Source: Armatimonadetes bacterium RBG_19FT_COMBO_69_19
Lineage (GTDB): Bacteria; Sysuimicrobiota; Sysuimicrobiia; Sysuimicrobiales; Kaftiobacteriaceae
Direction of reading: 5' to 3'
NCBI GenBank assembly: GCA_001768125.1
Contig: MENB01000132.1
Location: 1 to 6,391 of the forward strand
Length of the DNA stretch: 6,391 nucleotides
In this document: piece after piece, positions 1-5,483 of the stretch
Layout: every line of letters starts with the position of its first letter
How positions within the stretch are numbered: position 1 is the first letter of the stretch
Translations under genes and position numbers: made by a program
Notes under the pieces: generated by a model
The model's input: the letters and a program-made list of their open reading frames with translations, nothing else
Databases searched by the model: none
What the model was told of the DNA's origin: nothing

Positions 1-2
1 CG

Positions 3-446
3 GTGCGCGCCCGGCAGGCGGCGGAAGCGGTCATCGCGCGCAACGCGGACTTCATCATCATCCAGGTCAACCTGGGCGCCTTCGGGGTGATCGAGGCGGC
101 GAAAGCCTCCCCGCGCAAGGTGCTCTGGACGACCTTCTACACCGACAAGTACACACTCGACCAGCAGCGCTTCTCGGCGTCGCTGCTGCTGGACTTCACG
201 AAGCCCTACCGCGACGTGGTGGCCCGGATCAGCCGGGGCCAGCGCGGCGGGTACTACGAGATGCGCCCGGGGGCGGGGATGTCGCTCGGGGTCATCCGCA
301 ACGTCTCCAACGAGACCAAGCTGCGCGTGCTCAAGGTCTTCAACGAGGTCGTCGGCAACACGCGCAAGATCGACGAGATCATCGACCGGATCGTTGAGGA
401 GTCGCGAGTCGCAAAGCGACGAGTGACATGTAGTTCACCCGCCTGA
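3..446 (+). CDS. BMP/PnrA-family ABC transporter substrate-binding protein, C-terminal part (5' truncated)
   Basis: This is the last 147 residues of a protein whose reading frame is open to the left edge, so the signal peptide and N-terminal lobe lie outside the window. The visible part looks like the C-terminal lobe of the Bmp (basic membrane protein, PnrA-like) family: a beta strand and turn (NADFIIIQVN) leading into GVIEAAK, where family members have 'GADVIF...G.GVIEAAKE'; then a segment like the family's 'SLLFDF' and a late GGYYEMRPGAG...VIRNVS stretch matching the usual 'GGxYxxGLxxGGVxL' region. Family members bind nucleosides or other small solutes outside the membrane and deliver them to an ABC permease; the ligand cannot be read from here. 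The final 15 or so residues (SRVAKRRVTCSSPA) extend beyond the conserved end and are encoded by a small repeat. The gene is followed after 19 nt by the cyclase gene, so it probably belongs to the same operon. The family call is fairly secure, the substrate unknown. Confidence 0.75.
   Translation: MRARQAAEAVIARNADFIIIQVNLGAFGVIEAAKASPRKVLWTTFYTDKYTLDQQRFSASLLLDFTKPYRDVVARISRGQRGGYYEMRPGAGMSLGVIRNVSNETKLRVLKVFNEVVGNTRKIDEIIDRIVEESRVAKRRVTCSSPA
399..420 (+). repeat. Tandem 7-mer plus inverted copy at the 3' end of the BMP gene
   Basis: GAGTCGC occurs twice in direct tandem (399-405 and 406-412). It is followed by AAA and then GCGAC (416-420), which is the reverse complement of GTCGC (408-412). 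The result is a 5-bp stem with a 3-nt loop, inside the last codons of the transporter gene. No T-run follows, so it is not a standard intrinsic terminator. It may be a small slippage product that extended the C-terminus. Confidence 0.5.
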
Positions 447-448
447 CC

Positions 449-456
449 GGAGGAGG
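449..456 (+). promoter_or_regulatory. Ribosome binding site of the cyclase gene
   Basis: GGAGGAGG ends 9 nt before the ATG at 466 and is a near-perfect anti-Shine-Dalgarno match. It fixes the start of the cyclase gene. It lies in the 19-nt gap after the transporter gene, with no room for a separate promoter. Confidence 0.85.
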
Positions 457-465
457 AACACTGCC

Positions 466-1296
466 ATGAAGTCGTTTGATCTGAGCCGGTGCAGGGTGCT
501 CGACCTGAGCCAGAACTTCAGCATGGATTCGCCCCCGTTCGCCTACTATGAGGGGCCGAAGATCACCTGGGTCAAGAAGATGGCCTTCGAGGGCGTGAAC
601 GCCCAGCACATCAGCACGACGAACCATATCTCGACGCACCTCGACTCGCCGCTGCACTTCAACGATCCCGGCCCCGACGTGGCCGGCATCCCCATCGAGA
701 CCCTGGTGGGCCCGGCCTGCGTCGTGGACCTGCAGCAATTCGGGATCGGCGACTACGACATCTACGGGTCCGAGCACTTTGAGGCCTGGGAGAAGAAATA
801 CCACCTCCGGATCGAGAAGGGCGACATCTTGGTCATCCACACCGGCTACCATGCCTACTACAATGAGGACTGGTCCCCGCACACGCGCGAGCACCACAAG
901 GATGCGAGGGCGGACCTGCCCCGCGCGTTCCTGCGCCACCCGGGTCCCCGCGCGGAGTTCTGCACGTGGGTGCTGGACCGGGGCATCCGCTGGATGGCGA
1001 TCGACGCGATCAGCACCGACCATCCCTTCAACACGAAGGTGCGGGACGCGCGGCGCGACTTGATCCCCGAGGTGGAGAAGAAGATCCGGATGCCGATGGA
1101 CGAAGCCTTCCCCTGGCCGCGGGACTACCAGGCCACCCACACGATGCTCTTCCCGAAGGGGGTCTTCCACGTCGAGAACGTCGGCGGGCACATCGACCTG
1201 GTCCTCAACCAGAAGGTGTGGGTGGGGTGCTTCCCGTTCCGGTTCAAGGGCGGGGAGGCGGCGTTCTGCCGGTTCGTTGCCTTCGTGGAGGCCTAG
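466..1296 (+). CDS. Cyclase-family metal-dependent hydrolase (kynurenine formamidase-like)
   Basis: The 276-residue protein belongs to the cyclase family (PF04199), which includes bacterial kynurenine formamidase (KynB) and isatin hydrolase. These are cytosolic metal-dependent hydrolases that open amide or lactam bonds. The signature HxxxHxDxxxH is complete: H54, H58, D60 and H64 in NHISTHLDSPLHF. A later H225 and E237, 12 residues apart, fit the second histidine/glutamate pair of the family active site. MAIDAISTDHP (177-187) matches the family's 'GIDTPSxD' strand, and HTGYH (125-129) its 'RTGW' strand. At 276 residues it is longer than typical KynB (about 210), with extra sequence around 130-165, as in many uncharacterised relatives. 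The ATG start is supported by GGAGGAGG 9 nt upstream. It sits between a solute-binding protein and a CoA-transferase, which suggests a catabolic role on an imported compound. The substrate is not determinable; calling it kynB would overreach because no other kynurenine pathway gene is visible. Confidence 0.88.
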   Translation: MKSFDLSRCRVLDLSQNFSMDSPPFAYYEGPKITWVKKMAFEGVNAQHISTTNHISTHLDSPLHFNDPGPDVAGIPIETLVGPACVVDLQQFGIGDYDIYGSEHFEAWEKKYHLRIEKGDILVIHTGYHAYYNEDWSPHTREHHKDARADLPRAFLRHPGPRAEFCTWVLDRGIRWMAIDAISTDHPFNTKVRDARRDLIPEVEKKIRMPMDEAFPWPRDYQATHTMLFPKGVFHVENVGGHIDLVLNQKVWVGCFPFRFKGGEAAFCRFVAFVEA

Positions 1297-2482
1297 CGCC
1301 CTGGAACCCCTGGACGATCTGCTCGTCATCGATCTGACCCGGGCCCTCGCCGGGCCGTTCTGCACCGTGATGCTGAGCGATCTCGGTGCCCGGGTGATCA
1401 AGGTGGAGACACCGGACGGTGGGGACGACACGCGGGGGTGGGGGCCGCCGTTCATCGGGGCGGAGAGCGCCTACTTCCTCGGCGTCAACCGGAACAAAGA
1501 GAGTCTCACCCTGAACCTGAAGGACCCGCGGGGACGCGACATCCTGCTTCGACTGCTAACCCGTGCGGAAGTGCTCGTGGAGAACTTCCGGCCCGGCATC
1601 ATGGATCGCTTCGGGCTGGGATACGCCGCCTTGCACGAGCGCTTTCCGCGACTTGTCTACGCCTCGATCTCGGGCTTCGGGCAGGACGGCCCGTACCGGG
1701 AGCGTACCGCGTACGACCTCATCCTCCAGGGCATGGGCGGGGTGATGGGCATCACGGGCGAAGAGGGCGGCCCACCGGTGAAGGTGGGCGTAGCGATCGC
1801 CGACATCTGCGCCGGCATGTACGCGGCCTACGGCATCCTCGCCGCGCTGCGGGTGCGGGAGCGGGCGGGGCAGGGGCAGTTGGTCGACGCCTCGCTGCTC
1901 GACGGCCAGGTCTCCTGGCTCACGTATGCGGCCGGCTACTACTTCGCCACCGGGCAGAGCCCGGAGCGGCTGGGCAGCGGCCACCCGACCATCGTTCCCT
2001 ACCAGGCGTTCCAGACCGCCGACGGCTACGTGAACGTGGCGGTGGGGAGCGAGGCCATCTGGCGGCGCTTCGCCGAACTCGTCGATCCCCGCCTCCTCGA
2101 TGACCCCCGCTACGCGACCAACCGGGAACGTGTGGTCCGCCGCAAGGAGCTGGTGGTCCATCTGGAGGGCCTCCTGAAGAGGAAGACGACCCGCCAGTGG
2201 ACGGAGGCCTTCGATGCCGCCGGGGTGCCCTGCGGGCCGATCCTCACCGTCGAGGATGTGTTCGCCGACCCCCAGGTGGCGCACCGCGGGATGGTGCAGG
2301 AGGTGGACCACGCCACGGTGGGCCGGGTGAAGCAGACGGGTCTCCCGGTGAAGCTCTCCGACACGCCGGGGCGCATCCGCTCCGCTCCACCGGCGCTCGG
2401 CCAGCACACCGACGCCATCCTCGAGGAGCTCGGGCTGGACGGAAACGCCATCGCGGACCTCCGCCGGGAGGGGGTGGTTTAA
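1277..2482 (+). CDS. Family III (CaiB/BaiF) acyl-CoA transferase
   Basis: Cytosolic enzyme that moves CoA between carboxylic acids (or, in some relatives, racemises acyl-CoA) through an aspartyl-CoA anhydride intermediate. The N-terminal VIDLTRALAGPF (17-28) and DLGARVIKVE (35-44) are the classic family opening. NRNKESLTLNL, VENFRPG (101-107) and SISGFGQDGPY follow in the expected order. The predicted catalytic aspartate is D176 in VAIADICAGMY, aligned with Asp169 of formyl-CoA transferase. GQLVDASLLDG (200-210) precedes the second domain, and GVPCGPI (316-322) and GQHTDAILEELG near the end are also family hallmarks. Length is 401 residues from TTG at 1277, or 393 from CTG at 1301; the shorter form places the aspartate at 168 and has the better ribosome binding site, so 1301 may be the true start. 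The gene overlaps or abuts the cyclase stop (1294-1296), implying translational coupling. Donor and acceptor acids cannot be predicted. Confidence 0.93.
   Translation: MPSWRPSALEPLDDLLVIDLTRALAGPFCTVMLSDLGARVIKVETPDGGDDTRGWGPPFIGAESAYFLGVNRNKESLTLNLKDPRGRDILLRLLTRAEVLVENFRPGIMDRFGLGYAALHERFPRLVYASISGFGQDGPYRERTAYDLILQGMGGVMGITGEEGGPPVKVGVAIADICAGMYAAYGILAALRVRERAGQGQLVDASLLDGQVSWLTYAAGYYFATGQSPERLGSGHPTIVPYQAFQTADGYVNVAVGSEAIWRRFAELVDPRLLDDPRYATNRERVVRRKELVVHLEGLLKRKTTRQWTEAFDAAGVPCGPILTVEDVFADPQVAHRGMVQEVDHATVGRVKQTGLPVKLSDTPGRIRSAPPALGQHTDAILEELGLDGNAIADLRREGVV
1287..1291 (+). promoter_or_regulatory. Ribosome binding site favouring a CTG start (1301) of the CoA-transferase
   Basis: GGAGG lies inside the last codons of the cyclase gene and ends 9 nt before an in-frame CTG at 1301. 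The alternative upstream start, TTG at 1277, has its nearest purine-rich stretch (GGGGAGG, 1252-1258) about 18 nt away, which is too far for good initiation. This site therefore bears on the start choice of the next gene. Confidence 0.6.
2466..2473 (+). promoter_or_regulatory. Ribosome binding site of the fused carboxyltransferase gene
   Basis: The purine run GGGAGGGG in the last codons of the CoA-transferase gene ends about 10 nt before GTG at 2484. This supports the GTG start, which is only one nucleotide past the upstream TAA. The start is independently supported because the zinc-ribbon cysteines begin at residue 5. Confidence 0.7.
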
Positions 2483-2483
2483 C

Positions 2484-4250
2484 GTGGACACGACGTGCCC
2501 CTCGTGCGGTACCGCGCATGACGCGGCGACCCTGGCCCGCGCGCTGTACGTCTGCCCCCGCTGCCAGACCTACCTCTCGGTGCCCGCCCAGGTGCGCATC
2601 GAGATGCTGGCCGATCCCCGATCCTTCAAGGAGATCGACCGCGGCCTGGTCTCCGTCGACCCCCTGCGCTTCACGGATCAGCGCCGCTACCGGGACCGGC
2701 TGGCGGAGGCGCGCGCGCGGACCGGCCTGCGTGAAGCGGTCGTGATCGGGGAGGCCCGCATCGATGGCCGGCGCATCGTCCTCGGCGTCTTCGACTTCGA
2801 TTTCATGGGCGGGACGATGGGCTCGGTCGTCGGCGAGAAGCTCGCCGACGCTTTCGAGCACGCCGCGCGACGCCGGCTGCCGGTCGTCATCGTGAGCAGC
2901 AGCGGCGGCGCCCGCATGCAGGAGGGGATGCTGTCCCTCATGCAGATGGCCAAGACCTCGGCCTCTCAGGCGGAGCACGACCGCGCCGGACTGCCTTTCA
3001 TCTCCGTCCTGACGAACCCCACCTTCGGCGGGGTGGCGGCCAGCTTCGCCTCGCTGGGGGACGTGATCATCGCCGAACCCCACGCGCTCGTGGGTTTCGT
3101 CGGGCCGCGCGTGATCGAGATGACCCTCGGGGTGAAGCTCCCGCCCGAGTCACACCGGGCGGAGTCGCTGTTCCGTGCCGGGATGATCGACCTCATCGTC
3201 CCGAGGGAGGACCTCCGGGCGACCATCGCCTCCCTCATCGGGCACCTCAGTCCCGCGCCGGGCCCGCGCCGGGTCGCCGCCGCGAAGAAGCCGGCCCGCC
3301 GGCGCCGCCGGGCGGCACGCGTCGAACCGTGGCAGACCGTGCTCCTGGCCCGGCATCCCGACCGTCCCACCGCGCTCGACTACATCGACCGGTTGTTCAC
3401 GCGCTTCGTGGAGCTGCACGGTGACCGCTACTACGGTGAGGATCCCGCGATCATCACCGGGCTCGGCGAGTTCGGCGATCAGACCGTCATGGTCATCGCC
3501 CAGGAACGCGGCCGGACGCCGGAGGAGCAGGCACTCCGGCGACGCGGGATGGCGATGCCCGAAGGGTATCGCAAGGCGCTACGCATGATGCACCTCGCCG
3601 CGAAGTTTCACCTCCCGGTGATCACGCTGGTGGACACGCCCGGCGCCTATCCGGGCCCGGAGGCGGAGCAGCGGGGGATCGCCCAGGCCCTGGCCCGGAA
3701 CCTCAAGGAGATGTCGGTCCTGCCGACGCCGATCGTGAGCGCCGTGATCGGGGAAGGGGGCAGCGGGGGCGCGCTCTCGCTGGCCGTGGCAGACCGGGTC
3801 CTGATGCTCGAGCACGCCATCTACTCGGTCATCTCACCGGAAGGTGCGGCGGCGATCCTGTGGCGGGATGCCGGCCGCGCCGCGGAGGTCGCTCAGGGGC
3901 TGAAGATCACGTCGGCTGATCTTCTGCGCCTAGGCATCATCGACGAGGTCGTGCCCGAGCCGCCCCAGGGCGCGCACGCCGACCACGAGATCGCCGCCGC
4001 GCTCCTCCGGGCGGCGCTGGCCCGGGCGCTGCGGCGGCTGCGCCGCCTGGCCCCGGAGATCCTACTGCGGCGCCGCGCGAAGAAATACCGCAACATCGGC
4101 CGCGTGGGCGTGTACTGGCGCCAGGTCGTGCGCGGGGAGATGCAGGAGCTGCTCGAACGGCTCGAGCAGCGCCTCCTGCGGCGCGATCCTGAGGCCGAAG
4201 GGGAACGAGAGGCAGGCGCACCGGGCGCCCGAAAAGGAACTGCTAACTAG
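2484..4250 (+). CDS. accDA: Fused acetyl-CoA carboxylase carboxyltransferase, beta (AccD) plus alpha (AccA) in one chain
   Basis: This 588-residue protein transfers the carboxyl group from carboxybiotin (on AccB) to acetyl-CoA to give malonyl-CoA, the first committed step of fatty acid synthesis. Residues 1-256 are AccD: a zinc ribbon with C5, C8, C24 and C27, then GGTMGSVVGEKL (109-120), the SSSGGARMQEG oxyanion-hole loop (138-148) and NPTFGGVAASFA. Residues 257-282 form a Pro/Ala/Arg/Lys-rich linker. From about 283 the AccA module begins at WQTVLLARHPDRP, then ELHGDRYYGED (310-320), PEGYRKAL (359-366), DTPGAYPG (384-391), GEGGSGGA (423-430), YSVISPEGAAAILW (447-460) and KKYRNIG near the end. 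AccA proteins normally carry about 40-60 helical residues before this point; they are absent here, replaced by the linker. A charged tail (552-588) follows. Separate AccA and AccD form an alpha2-beta2 unit, so this fusion should assemble as a homodimer. No accB or accC is visible. The zinc ribbon favours true acetyl-CoA carboxylase over a propionyl-CoA type. Confidence 0.95.
   Translation: MDTTCPSCGTAHDAATLARALYVCPRCQTYLSVPAQVRIEMLADPRSFKEIDRGLVSVDPLRFTDQRRYRDRLAEARARTGLREAVVIGEARIDGRRIVLGVFDFDFMGGTMGSVVGEKLADAFEHAARRRLPVVIVSSSGGARMQEGMLSLMQMAKTSASQAEHDRAGLPFISVLTNPTFGGVAASFASLGDVIIAEPHALVGFVGPRVIEMTLGVKLPPESHRAESLFRAGMIDLIVPREDLRATIASLIGHLSPAPGPRRVAAAKKPARRRRRAARVEPWQTVLLARHPDRPTALDYIDRLFTRFVELHGDRYYGEDPAIITGLGEFGDQTVMVIAQERGRTPEEQALRRRGMAMPEGYRKALRMMHLAAKFHLPVITLVDTPGAYPGPEAEQRGIAQALARNLKEMSVLPTPIVSAVIGEGGSGGALSLAVADRVLMLEHAIYSVISPEGAAAILWRDAGRAAEVAQGLKITSADLLRLGIIDEVVPEPPQGAHADHEIAAALLRAALARALRRLRRLAPEILLRRRAKKYRNIGRVGVYWRQVVRGEMQELLERLEQRLLRRDPEAEGEREAGAPGARKGTAN
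4142..4179 (+). other. Strong imperfect hairpin inside the 3' end of the carboxyltransferase gene
   Basis: GCAGGAG (4142-4148) pairs with CTCCTGC (4173-4179) and CTGCTCGA (4149-4156) pairs with TCGAGCAG (4162-4169). This gives 15 base pairs around a 5-nt loop with a 3-nt bulge (4170-4172). It lies about 70 nt before the stop, in codons for the helical tail. There is no T-run after it on either strand, so it is not a canonical terminator. It could slow transcription, affect mRNA stability at this convergent gene end, or simply follow from repeated Leu-Glu-Arg codons. Confidence 0.45.
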
Positions 4251-4259
4251 AACGGGCCC

Positions 4260-5330
4260 TTACTGCTGCTTCGTGGCGATGTGGCGCGTCTGGATGCGGC
4301 CCTGCTCGGTGATGAGGAAGAGGACTGCCACCCCGTCGGGCACCCGGTACTCCGCGGCGAGGTCCGGGTTCCCGAGGAGGACCGGGAGCGTGATCCGCTC
4401 GGCGTCGAGGAAGCGGCGCAGCGCCAGCCGGTTCGGCCGGATGACGACGACGAGGGCGTCCCGGCCTCCCGAGCGGGCCTGCAGCGTGCGGATGAGCTGC
4501 TCCGTCGCGGCGTCGAGATCCCAGACGACCAGCATCGTCACGCGCCGGCCACGGAAATCGGAGAGACGGTAGAGCACTCCACGCCGGTCCTTGAGTGTGA
4601 ACCCCGGGGCGAGGGCGGGCGTGGATGCGGGCGCCGGCCGCGGCTTCGCCGATGGTGCCGGGACGGGTTTGGGCGCGGGCGCTGCGGCAGGTTTCATCTG
4701 GAGGGCGACGGTCATGCCCACGTTCGGTTTGAGCTCCACCTTGCGGGACGCGGAGGTGTAGCCCTTGCGGCTCACGCGGATCGCGTACGTCCCGGGCCGG
4801 AGCTGTCTCAGCGTGAGCGGCGTTCGGCCGACGCGGGCGGCGTTCATGAAGACGTCGGCCCCATCCGGTGAGGAGCGAACGATCAGGTACGGCGTCCAGG
4901 CGGCCGGCGTCGCGGGCGCGGGCGGCGTCGCGGGCGTCGCCACCGGCGCCGGAGCCGGCACGGGATCCATCTTCTCGCGGCCGACGAGCTGGCTGCCCCA
5001 CTCCACCGCCTGATTGACTGCGCCGCGGATCGGCGCGGTGATCGTGCGGATCGCCGGGACGCGGGCGCTGACCTGTGGGATGCTGCCCAGCCCGACGAGG
5101 GCCAGGATGACGGCGGCGAGGACCCCCGCCAGCAGCGCCGCGGGGCGCACCACGCGGCCCATGCCAAAGCGAGGGCGCGAGACCGGGCGCACAGACGTCG
5201 AGAACAGGACGCCGGCGCGCGAGAGGTCCGTGCCGCACGCGTCGCAGTACAGGACGCCCGCCGGAAGCTGAGCGTGGCACATCGGGCAGACCTGCTGCGT
5301 CTTCGGTAGTGCACGCGAGAAGTTCTGCAT
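4260..5330 (-). CDS. Membrane protein with zinc ribbon, TM helix, PEGA domain and cysteine-less thioredoxin-like domain
   Basis: I recognise the domains but not the protein as a named family. Read from ATG at 5330 it has 356 residues. C15, C18, C29 and C32 form a CxxC-x10-CxxC zinc ribbon of the short 'zinc_ribbon' type. An Arg-rich stretch (48-62) precedes a single transmembrane helix (about 63-84), so the ribbon should be cytoplasmic and the rest outside. A Pro/Ala/Thr linker (123-145) leads to a PEGA domain (146-213; YLIVRSSPDGADVFMN, VGRTPLTL, PGTYAIRVSRKGY), a small beta domain often found in envelope proteins. A second Pro/Ala/Lys linker (214-240) leads to a redoxin/TlpA-like fold (241-351; PGFTLKD, YRLSDFRGRRVTMLVVW, late GRIQTRHI). 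The usual CxxC position is AATE and the cis-Pro site reads GVAVLF, so redox chemistry is not expected; a scaffold or ligand-binding role is more likely. An upstream in-frame TTG at 5360 would add ten residues, but GGAG 8 nt before ATG favours 5330. It is divergent from an ECF sigma gene. Confidence 0.82.
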   Translation of the reverse strand: MQNFSRALPKTQQVCPMCHAQLPAGVLYCDACGTDLSRAGVLFSTSVRPVSRPRFGMGRVVRPAALLAGVLAAVILALVGLGSIPQVSARVPAIRTITAPIRGAVNQAVEWGSQLVGREKMDPVPAPAPVATPATPPAPATPAAWTPYLIVRSSPDGADVFMNAARVGRTPLTLRQLRPGTYAIRVSRKGYTSASRKVELKPNVGMTVALQMKPAAAPAPKPVPAPSAKPRPAPASTPALAPGFTLKDRRGVLYRLSDFRGRRVTMLVVWDLDAATEQLIRTLQARSGGRDALVVVIRPNRLALRRFLDAERITLPVLLGNPDLAAEYRVPDGVAVLFLITEQGRIQTRHIATKQQ

Positions 5331-5338
5331 CCGCTGAA

Positions 5339-5344
5339 CTCCTC
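5339..5344 (-). promoter_or_regulatory. Ribosome binding site of the zinc ribbon-PEGA membrane protein
   Basis: On the minus strand GAGGAG is followed by 8 nt (TTCAGCGG) and then ATG at 5330. This spacing selects the ATG over the upstream TTG at 5360, which would lie ahead of this site. Confidence 0.75.
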
Positions 5345-5398
5345 TGATTCCCCTACCCAAACTCGCGGGATTTCGGACACCCGGGGGACGCAGGCGGT

Positions 5399-5427
5399 GG
5401 AACTTTCCGGACGGGGACGCGGTCTAA
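5399..5427 (+). promoter_or_regulatory. Predicted ECF sigma-E-type promoter of the sigma/anti-sigma operon
   Basis: GGAACTT (5399-5405) followed after 16 nt by GTCTAA (5422-5427) matches the well-known RpoE-type -35 (GGAACTT) and -10 (GTC/TCTRA) elements with standard spacing. Transcription would begin near 5433-5436, giving a leader of about 50 nt before the GTG start at 5484. It lies just upstream of an ECF sigma gene, so autoregulation by its own product is the simplest reading. The same stretch sits within an unused upstream extension of the sigma reading frame, another reason to prefer the downstream start. Confidence 0.65.
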
Positions 5428-5470
5428 GGGGGGAGAGGCGGGGCACACTGCCTGCAGCCATCTTTCCACG

Positions 5471-5475
5471 AGGAG
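5471..5475 (+). promoter_or_regulatory. Ribosome binding site of the ECF sigma gene
   Basis: AGGAG ends 8 nt before GTG at 5484. It sets the start of the sigma factor at the point where homology to the family begins (DEPSLIARSRGGD), rather than at an in-frame GTG at 5397 that would add 29 low-complexity residues and would overlap the predicted promoter. Confidence 0.75.
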
Positions 5476-5483
5476 CGAACGCG

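Noticed and set aside
408..420. Intrinsic terminator after the BMP gene
   Set aside because: The stem is only 5 bp, lies inside the coding sequence and is not followed by a T-run; the next gene follows after 19 nt.
379..1455. Long minus-strand open frame of 358 codons opposite the cyclase gene
   Set aside because: It lies fully opposite a well-supported enzyme with intact motifs; its translation is low-complexity (Arg/Val/Pro/His-rich) with no recognisable domain. Such frames are expected at this GC content.
1556..2491. Minus-strand frame of 311 codons opposite the CoA-transferase
   Set aside because: Shadow of the real gene: no domain, no ribosome binding site in a sensible place, composition driven by the opposite strand's codons.
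2244..3083. Minus-strand frame of 279 codons across the CoA-transferase/accDA junction
   Set aside because: Spans the end of one real gene and the start of another, with Pro/Arg/Gly-rich translation and no motifs.
4243..5280. Second minus-strand frame of 345 codons over the membrane protein gene
   Set aside because: Overlaps the frame that has the zinc ribbon, TM helix, PEGA and thioredoxin-like signals; its own translation is Arg/Pro/Gly-rich without structure.
5368..5408. Divergent ECF promoter on the minus strand using GGAAAGTT (complement of 5401-5408)
   Set aside because: The nearest GTC-like -10 on that strand is only about 12-13 nt away, too short for a standard ECF spacer; I could not support it.
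5397..5483. N-terminal extension of the sigma factor from an upstream GTG at 5397
   Set aside because: The 29 added residues are Arg/Gly-rich and unlike the family, there is no ribosome binding site for it, and it would overlap the predicted promoter; AGGAG supports GTG at 5484.
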